From Balneola sp. (GTDB lineage: Bacteria; Bacteroidota; Rhodothermia; Balneolales; Balneolaceae), in NCBI GenBank assembly GCA_002720745.1, contig PBJO01000018.1, forward strand, positions 62,001 through 126,000: 64,000 bases of DNA. Direction: 5' to 3'. Positions 56,899 through 64,000 of the stretch are shown piece after piece; the stretch's first letter is position 1, and each line of letters opens with the position of its first letter. The translations under genes were made by a program, and so were the position numbers. A model generated the notes under the pieces. It made no database searches. It was not told the DNA's origin and was given only the letters and a program-made list of their open reading frames with translations.

Positions 56899-59115
56899 TC
56901 AATTATTTGGACAAGTTCCCCACAAAGGCTTGTTCTCATCTCTCAAGGCTGAGTCAAATGAAAAAAGTTCTGGTTCAATAATAATTATTGGTACACACCA
57001 GTCTACCAATTCTTGATTAAATGATTTGGCTCCATTAAACATACCTGACATATCAATAACTGCACCTACATTCCAATTTCCAATATCTTGATTAAATAGT
57101 TTTGAACCACTAAACATGAATTTCATGTTCACAACATTGGCAACTTGCCAATTACTTATATTTTGATTGAATTCCGAAGCATTGAAAAATGTACTATCCA
57201 TCATTTCAACTTTAGAAACATCCCAAGAAGATAAATCTTGGTCAAAAGAAATTGCATTTTTAAACGTTGATGACAAGTTTGTGACCTTTGATACATTCCA
57301 AGTATCAATCGTTTGATTGAAATTGGTAGCCCCAGCAAAAATTCGACTCATATCTGTAACCTTTGATACATCCCAATTAAAAATATTTTGATTGAAGGAT
57401 ACAGCATCTTCGAACAAACCTGAAATTTCTATTACATTGCTCGTATTCCAACTACCTATATTTTGATTGAATAGTGTGGATTTAAACATATTTTTTATGT
57501 TAGTAACATTGCTGATATTCCAGTTGTTGATTGGCTGATTAAATGATGAGTTTTCAAACATACCCTCCATATCAATTACATTGGAAACATCCCAGGTACT
57601 AACCGACTGATTAAACTCTGAATTTTTAAACATGTTTTTCATGTTTGTAACATTTGATACTCGCCATGAACTAATTGTTTTGTTAAAAACAGAATTAGCA
57701 AACATACTGACCATATTCTTAACATTGATGACTTGCCATGTACTTAAATCTTGATTGAACAAGGAGGAATCAAACATACTTTCCATATTAGTAACAGATT
57801 GAACATTCCAACTTTTAATATTTTGATTAAAGTCAGCACCTCTAAACATGTTACTCATATCTATAACATTAGATACATCCCAATTGGAGATATCTTTATT
57901 AAAATTTGAACCTCCAAACATACTTTTCATCAAAACAACATTGGATACATCCCAATTAGAAATATCTTGATTAAATTGTGAATTCTCAAAAGTACCTGAC
58001 ATATCTGTTACACTTGTTAATATCCATTCGCTCAAATCCATATTAAATTTAGTGTTTGCAAAAATACCTGACATATTTGTCATGTTAGATACATCCCATA
58101 GACTTATGTCGGTATTGAATTCTAAAGCCCCCGCAAACATATTTTTCATATTTGCTACAGATGATACATCCCAATGAGATATATCACCATTAAAAGACAG
58201 TTCATCTTGAAATAATCCTGACATGTCTGTTATACCACTAGTACAAGATCGAGAGGCGTTCTCTATAGTAATTTGGGATACTGATCTCTTTGTATACTCG
58301 ATACCTCTGATTATACCTTTATCTCCAAGAGAGGCATTACCACAATAAATGGTTGTGCCGTTTTCTATCAACCAAAATTGCTGAAATGTTGCGATTACTT
58401 CTAACGGTTCATTAACAGTGATTACAAGTGATGATGTAGTATCTGAAATATCTCCCGACCATCCTAAAAAAATCCAATTTTCATTTGCTTCAGCAGATAA
58501 GGAGACTTTTGTACCATGATCAAAGTCTTTAGACTTATCAATGACAATTGAATCAACAACAACTCCACTGCCAATTATAGTAAGGTTTAAAGGATAAGAT
58601 TTTAACTCAAAGATAGCCGTTACATTTATATCCTTCGTGACCTCTAAAGTCAATACAGAGTCTGTGCTAATTATATCCCCTCTCCACTCTTTAAATTCCC
58701 ATCCCAATTCAGCATTAGGCCTTAGTTCAATAAGTGTATTGTGCTCATATTCTGTTGATTTACTAGGTAAAATTCGCTCATATACTTGACCCTGACCAAC
58801 AATTGTCACTGTCAATGGATATGATTTTAATCTAAATTCAGCCACTAAATTAATATCCTCAGTCACTAGAATGTTCAAAGGATTTTTACTTAGAGTTGAG
58901 TCGTTTGTCCAATCAAAGAAAACATATCCTGTATCAGGAACTGCCGTGATTGAAATCTCATCGCCAGTAGCAAAAGCTTTCTCATCAGGAAAAATTGCAA
59001 TGCTACCTCCATCTGTAGGAATTACAAGAGTATTGACAGAAAAAGATTGATTAGTTTCAGTACCACATTGGATCAAAACTAAACAAATAGCTAAAAAGTA
59101 AATTAACCTGTTCAT
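56899..59115 (-). CDS. BspA/DUF285 repeat surface lipoprotein with three InlB-type repeats
   Basis: The start is taken at ATG 59115 (MNRLIYFLAICLVLIQC, lipobox Cys at about 17); a GTG at 59154 is an alternative. After the signal come three divergent InlB B-type repeats with the pattern AVPDTGYVFFDWTND, LGWEFKEWRGD and NENWIFLGWSGD, each ending in a strand such as NLVAEF or NVTAIF. Then about seventeen tandem 24-25-residue units follow the pattern FNQDISNWDVSNVTNM(K/S) plus MF and a small linker, the DUF285/BspA-like type. The tail GAKSFNQELVDWCVPIII is non-repeat. Surface adhesion or binding of host or environmental partners is inferred. Confidence 0.93.
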   Translation of the reverse strand: MNRLIYFLAICLVLIQCGTETNQSFSVNTLVIPTDGGSIAIFPDEKAFATGDEISITAVPDTGYVFFDWTNDSTLSKNPLNILVTEDINLVAEFRLKSYPLTVTIVGQGQVYERILPSKSTEYEHNTLIELRPNAELGWEFKEWRGDIISTDSVLTLEVTKDINVTAIFELKSYPLNLTIIGSGVVVDSIVIDKSKDFDHGTKVSLSAEANENWIFLGWSGDISDTTSSLVITVNEPLEVIATFQQFWLIENGTTIYCGNASLGDKGIIRGIEYTKRSVSQITIENASRSCTSGITDMSGLFQDELSFNGDISHWDVSSVANMKNMFAGALEFNTDISLWDVSNMTNMSGIFANTKFNMDLSEWILTSVTDMSGTFENSQFNQDISNWDVSNVVLMKSMFGGSNFNKDISNWDVSNVIDMSNMFRGADFNQNIKSWNVQSVTNMESMFDSSLFNQDLSTWQVINVKNMVSMFANSVFNKTISSWRVSNVTNMKNMFKNSEFNQSVSTWDVSNVIDMEGMFENSSFNQPINNWNISNVTNIKNMFKSTLFNQNIGSWNTSNVIEISGLFEDAVSFNQNIFNWDVSKVTDMSRIFAGATNFNQTIDTWNVSKVTNLSSTFKNAISFDQDLSSWDVSKVEMMDSTFFNASEFNQNISNWQVANVVNMKFMFSGSKLFNQDIGNWNVGAVIDMSGMFNGAKSFNQELVDWCVPIIIIEPELFSFDSALRDENKPLWGTCPNN

Positions 59116-59444
59116 CCGGATATAATGTTGTATTAATTTTTTAGTTATCGGCACAATTATGTCTTACATAAGAAATAAATTAGAACTATGTGATATAGTT
59201 AAAATGTACAGAATAGATACATCATACTTTGGTTTATCTACTTCAATCTTTATTGATTACTCTTACCCATAATTTTAGTCAGATGTACAGAGAATATTTT
59301 TTCCTCCACATCTGGACTATTTCTAATCTCCCAAAAATATAAAGTATAATAAAAATGAGGTAACCAAGTTTCACACTAAGTGCTAGGGAAGAAGAAAATA
59401 AAACCGTAACTTTAAAACATTCAGTTAGTTAGGGTAAAATAATG
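59116..59444. other. Non-coding gap
   Basis: About 330 AT-rich bases between the repeat lipoprotein start and the tRNA. I see no gene, conserved RNA or terminator with confidence. The promoter of the repeat lipoprotein should be here. Confidence 0.5.
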
Positions 59445-59518
59445 TGGGCCCAGAGGGACTTGAACCCCCGACCAATCGATTATGAGTCGACTGCTCTAAC
59501 CAACTGAGCTATGGGCCC
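59445..59518 (-). tRNA. tRNA with anticodon CAT, most like tRNA-Ile2 (lysidine type)
   Basis: The minus strand folds as a tRNA: acceptor GGGCCCA pairs with TGGGCCC with discriminator A; D-arm AGCTCAGTTGGTTAGAGC; anticodon arm TCGA-CTCATAA-TCGA with anticodon CAT; T-arm GGGGGTTCAAGTCCCTC. No CCA is encoded. The anticodon region GTCGACTCATAATCGATTGG resembles E. coli tRNA-Ile2, in which C34 is changed to lysidine by TilS, more than elongator tRNA-Met. This choice needs tool support; tRNA-Met is the alternative. It is flanked by AT-rich non-coding DNA. Confidence 0.93.
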
Positions 59519-59743
59519 AAAGTTAATAAATAATAATAATACGAAGCTAAAGCACTAGAAAAAAATATTTCTTAATGGAAATCTAAGCACTAGTGAATCC
59601 ATGGGATTACTTTAATTATAAACAAAGGATAAAATCTAAGGCTACACAAAGAAATTACCTTGGATTATGATGCTGTTATGATTTCGCTGTATCAATACAT
59701 AAAGGTTAACTAAACCACATTTTGCTGACTCAAATTTAACGTT

Positions 59744-60317
59744 TTGCTTACAAAACGAATCTTTCCCTGCCTTGACACTAAAGACATACGAAACATAAAA
59801 GGTGTCAATCTTCTAGGGTTGATGGATGCCGGGGACCCGGTTGAACTTGCACAGCGATACAGTAATAAAGGTGCTGATGAACTTGTTTTTTAATATCTCA
59901 GCTACTCAAGAGAAAAGAAAAATCTTGGTTGAATTGGTTCAAGGGATAGCGGCGGTAATCACTATCCCTTTTACGGTAGGCGGTGGAATGAAGAGCGTTG
60001 AAGAAATTGACAACTTGCTTGAAGTGGGAGCTGATAAAGAGTTTCTTGGTGCTGGAGAATTATTGTTTACCAGTATAGATAGGGATGGAACGAAATCTGA
60101 TTTTGATTATAAACTTCTATCAGTCATACACCGGTGCACTAATATTCCTCTCATTGCCAGTGGATTTGCCGGCAGGATTTCACATTGTATAGACGCAATT
60201 AAAAAAGGAAAAGCGGACGCCGTTTTAGCTGCAAGTACTTTCTACTTTAGAGAGGTTAAATTATCCAAATTTAAGCTTCAAATGCATGAGGCAGGGATAC
60301 TCTGCCGAATTATTTAA
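59744..60317 (+). pseudogene. hisF: Degraded imidazole glycerol phosphate synthase subunit HisF
   Basis: Reading from about 59744 gives [31 protein letters not shown] and [10 protein letters not shown], the first half of HisF, in one frame. A shift in the T-tract at 59886-59891 moves the rest into another frame: NISATQEKRKIL, ITIPFTVGGGMKSVEEIDNL and LEVGADK. It then jumps directly to LGAGELLFTSIDRDGTK, losing roughly 70 residues that include the second catalytic Asp. The end IPLIASGFAGRISHCIDAIK and KADAVLAASTFYF is normal. HisF makes IGP and AICAR in histidine synthesis; this copy is dead. No other his gene is adjacent. Confidence 0.9.
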
Positions 60318-60773
60318 TGAAAATAGTCCAAAAAAAATACTTTTTATTTAGTCAATTTATCAAAGTAACTTAATTATTTTTGGAAGCGATTCCGTGTAAA
60401 AGCGCTTTTTTTTATGTTTTTGAAATTAATTTAGTTAGTACGTAAAAAGGCATTCATTCAAAGTGCTAAATCACCTAATATTCTTAGTTTTTGTTTTTCT
60501 GATTATGGAGGGCTTAAGTTTGACAAACTTATTTTTTTTACGATTTTTTGGATCTATTGTGTAGTTATTAAAGTTATAGATTATAATTATTAAATTATGC
60601 CAAAAGAATCACCTAAAGTCGAATTGTTTACCCGACTATTGTGACTGTCTAGGTAAAAATCTGATTTAATGTTTGGGTTGTATAAAATAACTATTGATGA
60701 TTTGTTTATATATGTAAGGTAAACGGAATCAACTAGCATGTTATCCTAGCTGCTCAAAAAAAATCAATATTAT
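60318..60773. other. Gap before gltB
   Basis: About 455 bases between the hisF relic and gltB. It contains a possible terminator at 60385-60414 and, near 60596, a 15-codon frame (MPKESPKVELFTRLL) too short to call. No known riboswitch pattern is visible. Confidence 0.45.
60385..60414 (+). terminator. Possible intrinsic terminator
   Basis: AAGCG (60385-60389) can pair with CGCTT (60404-60408) across a 14-base loop, and eight Ts run from 60407 to 60414. The AAAAGCGCTTTT palindrome at 60399-60410 lies in the same place. The stem is short, so the call is weak. It would end transcripts from the hisF relic side. Confidence 0.35.
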
Positions 60774-63700
60774 ATGGAAAAGTCTGTAAAACATATCCAA
60801 AAAAAGAAACCGTCCGTATTTAGTTATACCGGCGAAGGACATAGTGCATGTGGGGTTGGTTTTATCGTCAGTAGAAGACAACAATATTCACACGATCACT
60901 TAAAACAAGGCTTACACGCTTTGTGTTGTATGGAGCATCGTGGTGCTTGCGCAGCCGACGGCTTAACGGGTGACGGGGCTGGCATTATGACCGATATACC
61001 CTTTGACATGTTGGGGTACGAAAAAGATACTGTGGCAGTAGCATTTCTCTTTTTAACCAGGACGAGGACTCGAAGACTTAAAGCCCTTAAAACTTTTGAA
61101 CAAACTTTTGGATCCATTGGATTAGATGTCCTTGAATATCGAGATGTACCATTTAACCCAGACAATTTAGGGGAAAGTGCTAGTCGAAGTGTACCAATTA
61201 TGGTACAAGCTTTCATCAAACGCCCCGAAAGAGCAAAAACGATGCTCTCGTTTGACAAACGCCTTTATTCTGCCAAACAACTCACAAAAAACAAACTCTT
61301 CGAGTCTGAACTCGAGGACGCCCTTTTCTTCACATCACTCTCCGCTAAAACAATCGTATACAAAGCACTCACTAAATCACGTGCTCTGGATGACTTTTAC
61401 TTAGATCTCCAGAATCCTGCATTTGAAACCCGTTTTTGTTTGTTTCATCGTCGTTTCAGTACTAATACCACAACCTCTTGGGACAAGGCTCAACCTTTCC
61501 GACTCATTGGTCACAATGGTGAGATTAATACGATTGCAGGTAATAGATCATGGGCAAAATCCAGAGAAAAAATGATTGGTGCCGAACGCAATGAAATTCT
61601 AACACGTGATGGGATTAGTGACTCCGGCAGTTTAAATGAAATGGTAGAGGCCTTGCGCTACCGGAGCAGTATTCCAAATGTGGAGGATATTCTTGCTATC
61701 TGTATGCCTCCTGCTAATCATGATAACAACTTTTACAAGTTTTGGAGCCGAGCGATGGAACCGTGGGACGGACCGGCTCTCATTACCTACGCTAACGGTT
61801 ATAGCATTGGGGCCCGACTGGATCGGAATGGTTTTAGACCATGCCGGTGGGCTAGAACCCCAGACCATTTCTATCTATCCTCCGAAGCAGGAACCTTTGA
61901 TATTGATCCAAAAAGCATAAATGCAAAAGGGACCTTGTACGCAGGACGTGGAGTTACCGTTGACTTAGCCAATGGTCAAGTAATGTTCCGAGATCCTTCA
62001 TATTCTAGAGACAACTACGATGCCCCTTTTGACCCAAGAGTTGAAAAACTTCCTGATACTGTGAATGACATAGATAAGCGATTTAGAGATAAAAAAGCGG
62101 TGTTTAGTTATACCGATGATGAGCTTAAAAAGATCATTTATCCAATGGCAGAGAAAGGAAAAGAGCCCATTGGATCCATGGGTGATACTGCTAGATTAGC
62201 CGTTTTATCGACAGAAACACGGTCTTTCTTTGATTTTTTCTATCAACACTTCTCGCAGGTAACAAATCCGCCATTAGATTATATTCGCGAGCAAATAGTC
62301 ACCGATCTTAAAGTTTATTTGGGGAAAAAACCGAACATATTTGAACCCAAAGAACTTATACCTCCCGCCCCCGCATATGAGCTTAAGAGTCCTTTTTTAA
62401 GCCTTGCACAAATGGACTTCCTGTATGAATGTATCGGAAAGGCCACCGAGTTAGATCGCGTTATTCCATACGTCATTGATACCACCTTTGACATTAATCA
62501 TGGCACGGTTGGATTCAAGTCGAAGCTTACAAAAATTGGTGAAGAAGCCATAAAAGCGGTCTCTGAAGAGCATACCATCTTAATACTTTCAGACCGGCAG
62601 GCAAGCACGAACAGAACACCACTGCCTAGCTTACTAGCACTCCGCAGAGTTGTCAATGCTCTTAATGACGAGGGATTAAAACTAAACGCTGCTGTTGTTG
62701 TTGATACGGGTGAAGCCAAAAGCACCCATCATGCTTCTTGCCTTATAGGATTTGGTGCGCAAGCAGTATGCCCATACCTTGCACTAGATACCGTACGTAA
62801 CGATGAGGAACGAAGCTTAAAGAATTTAGATGCAAATACCAAAGAACGTAACTACCTCAAAGCCCTCGATAGTGGCCTATTAAAAATAATGGCAAAATCA
62901 GGTATTTCTGTTGTTCGCTCCTATCAGAGTGCTAAATTATATTCTGCCCTTGGTTTGGGTAAAGAAATTATTCAAGAATATTTTCCTGGTATACAGAGTC
63001 CTATTGGAGGTTTGGAGATCGAACAAATCGCAAAACAAACTCTGAATAGAGCTGAATTTGTTCAATCTGAAGAGGGACCATATAAACCCATCAAAAATTT
63101 CCAGTACAAAGAACATGCTCGGGGATCCATAGGTGAAAAACATTCTATGACCAATACCCGGTCAAAAATGATTCATGAATTGGTTCAAAATCATGAACTA
63201 AATCTTACAAATATGACTCTTTGGGATGAATATCTTAAGCTAGGTCTAGAAGATGAACCCGTTGCAATAAGACATCTTTTTAATCCAAAAAAAGCTGATA
63301 CTCCCATTGCATTAGATAAAGTAAAAGGAGTTGATCATATATTACCTACTTTTGGTTCCGGTGCCATGTCATTCGGTGCAATTAGCGCAGAATCTCAGAG
63401 GGATATTTTTCTCGCCATGAGAGAAATTGGCGGACGGTGTAATAGCGGTGAAGGTGGAGAAAATCCATTTTACTTTGAAGAGGGTATTGGTGCCACCATC
63501 AAACAAATCGCTTCTGGGCGTTTTGGAGTTAACGCTGAGTACCTAGTCTCAGGTGAAGAAATTCAGATCAAAGTTTGTCAGGGTGCTAAACCTGGTGAGG
63601 GCGGACAGTTGATGGGTATAAAAGTAGACACTGATATTGCCAAAGCGCGCTATGCCAAACCAGGGTTTGACCTCATTTCTCCCCCACCTCTTCATGATAT

Positions 63701-64000
63701 TTACAGTATTGAAGATTTAAAACAGCTTATCAATGACCTTAAACAAATACATCCTAAAGGTAAAGTAAGCGTTAAACTAGTTTCTGGAGTTAATATTGGT
63801 ACAATCGCGGTAGGTGTTGCAAAAGCAGGTGCCGACTCTATTCAAGTTTCAGGGGGAGAAGGCGGGACTGGTGCTGCTTCACTATCCTCTATGAAGCATG
63901 CGGGTTTACCTTGGGAAATTGGACTTCTAGAAGTACATCAAGCACTGGTAGAAAACAATCTTAGAGATCGAATAATTTTACGTACTGACGGAGGATTATC
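60774..64000 (+). CDS. gltB: Glutamate synthase large subunit, 3' end outside the window
   Basis: The frame opens with ATG at 60774 and stays open to the window end (1075 codons; full GltB is about 1500). A propeptide of about 24 residues precedes the glutaminase nucleophile Cys in GHSACGVGFIV. Other marks: HALCCMEHRGACAADGLTGD, RRFSTNTTTSWDKAQPFRLI, GHNGEINTIAGN, and in the FMN/synthase domain FGSGAMSFGAISAESQRDIF, GRCNSGEGGENPFYF and IQVSGGEGGTGAASLSS. Near 61050-61080 the protein reads TRTRTRRL, whereas the next frame over there reads NQDEDSKT, so two compensating indels are possible. It makes glutamate from glutamine and 2-oxoglutarate. GltD is not visible. Confidence 0.96.
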   Translation, partial: MEKSVKHIQKKKPSVFSYTGEGHSACGVGFIVSRRQQYSHDHLKQGLHALCCMEHRGACAADGLTGDGAGIMTDIPFDMLGYEKDTVAVAFLFLTRTRTRRLKALKTFEQTFGSIGLDVLEYRDVPFNPDNLGESASRSVPIMVQAFIKRPERAKTMLSFDKRLYSAKQLTKNKLFESELEDALFFTSLSAKTIVYKALTKSRALDDFYLDLQNPAFETRFCLFHRRFSTNTTTSWDKAQPFRLIGHNGEINTIAGNRSWAKSREKMIGAERNEILTRDGISDSGSLNEMVEALRYRSSIPNVEDILAICMPPANHDNNFYKFWSRAMEPWDGPALITYANGYSIGARLDRNGFRPCRWARTPDHFYLSSEAGTFDIDPKSINAKGTLYAGRGVTVDLANGQVMFRDPSYSRDNYDAPFDPRVEKLPDTVNDIDKRFRDKKAVFSYTDDELKKIIYPMAEKGKEPIGSMGDTARLAVLSTETRSFFDFFYQHFSQVTNPPLDYIREQIVTDLKVYLGKKPNIFEPKELIPPAPAYELKSPFLSLAQMDFLYECIGKATELDRVIPYVIDTTFDINHGTVGFKSKLTKIGEEAIKAVSEEHTILILSDRQASTNRTPLPSLLALRRVVNALNDEGLKLNAAVVVDTGEAKSTHHASCLIGFGAQAVCPYLALDTVRNDEERSLKNLDANTKERNYLKALDSGLLKIMAKSGISVVRSYQSAKLYSALGLGKEIIQEYFPGIQSPIGGLEIEQIAKQTLNRAEFVQSEEGPYKPIKNFQYKEHARGSIGEKHSMTNTRSKMIHELVQNHELNLTNMTLWDEYLKLGLEDEPVAIRHLFNPKKADTPIALDKVKGVDHILPTFGSGAMSFGAISAESQRDIFLAMREIGGRCNSGEGGENPFYFEEGIGATIKQIASGRFGVNAEYLVSGEEIQIKVCQGAKPGEGGQLMGIKVDTDIAKARYAKPGFDLISPPPLHDIYSIEDLKQLINDLKQIHPKGKVSVKLVSGVNIGTIAVGVAKAGADSIQVSGGEGGTGAASLSSMKHAGLPWEIGLLEVHQALVENNLRDRIILRTDGGL

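Noticed and set aside
57000-58240. Regularly spaced similar DNA units that could be taken for a CRISPR array
   Set aside because: Units are about 72-75 bases, coding, diverged and in one open frame; there are no identical direct repeats or unique spacers.
59445-59518. Assignment as elongator or initiator tRNA-Met
   Set aside because: The CAT anticodon allows it, but the anticodon-stem and variable region resemble E. coli tRNA-Ile2 more; kept only as an alternative.
60596-60643. 15-codon frame MPKESPKVELFTRLL
   Set aside because: Too short, no hydrophobic pattern or recognisable ribosome binding site, and no family.

Overview
The window looks like a chromosomal segment of a low-to-moderate GC, Gram-negative bacterium of the Bacteroidota/Balneolota (FCB) type. 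This is an inference from gene content: a TonB-dependent receptor with a carboxypeptidase-like N-terminal domain, many lipobox-bearing proteins, a DnaE fused to its own proofreading exonuclease, a CstB-like persulfide dioxygenase, LVIVD and YVTN propeller proteins, a TIGR03643-type small protein and DUF1343. No 16S gene or other decisive marker is present, so the lineage stays tentative.

Region 0-25 kb is dense housekeeping and biosynthesis. It starts with the 3' end of a TPR/TonB-like protein, then pyrD, a wrecked pabB, purL, a YjjG-type nucleotidase, a LemA-TPM-TPM envelope cluster, an Lrp regulator followed by a methionine gamma-lyase-like enzyme, a peroxiredoxin-like gene-pdxH-trmB operon in which trmB carries an in-frame amber codon, an amidohydrolase lipoprotein, a Nudix hydrolase, pyrG, a GDPD lipoprotein, rlmB, ndk-namZ, a DUF255 thioredoxin-domain protein and mnmA. 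Region 25-41 kb holds an HNH nuclease, an RsbW-like ATPase, trxA, a 1435-residue exonuclease-DnaE fusion, a 2-hydroxyacid dehydrogenase, crcB-ilvE, ppc, the CstB-like enzyme and gcvP.

Region 41-50.6 kb has two secreted beta-propeller proteins followed by a ZIP metal transporter, two bacterial PH-domain membrane proteins, an MFS transporter and ettA. Region 50.6-60.3 kb is an AT-rich, gene-poor accessory stretch: a broken OprB-type porin, a TonB-dependent receptor, small proteins (TIGR03643, ACT, YbjQ and a 35-residue membrane peptide), a Kazal-type lipoprotein, a BspA/DUF285 repeat lipoprotein, a tRNA with anticodon CAT and a broken hisF. From 60.8 kb to the window end runs the 5' two thirds of gltB.

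The most striking theme is gene decay. pabB, oprB and hisF carry combinations of stops, frameshifts and deletions that six-frame translation lets one reconstruct, and trmB has one internal TAG plus altered motif-I glycines. This suggests a genome losing folate, histidine and sugar-uptake functions, or backed by second copies elsewhere. Other points of interest are a class-2-like dihydroorotate dehydrogenase with cysteine at the catalytic-base position, a DnaE whose PHP domain has lost metal ligands while it carries a fused exonuclease, a perfect 34-bp palindrome inside ppc, a 13-bp inverted repeat before pyrD, and a propeller/propeller/ZIP cluster with a His/Met-rich loop that may be a metal-handling module. 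I did not see any CRISPR array, insertion sequence, prophage or recognised defence system.
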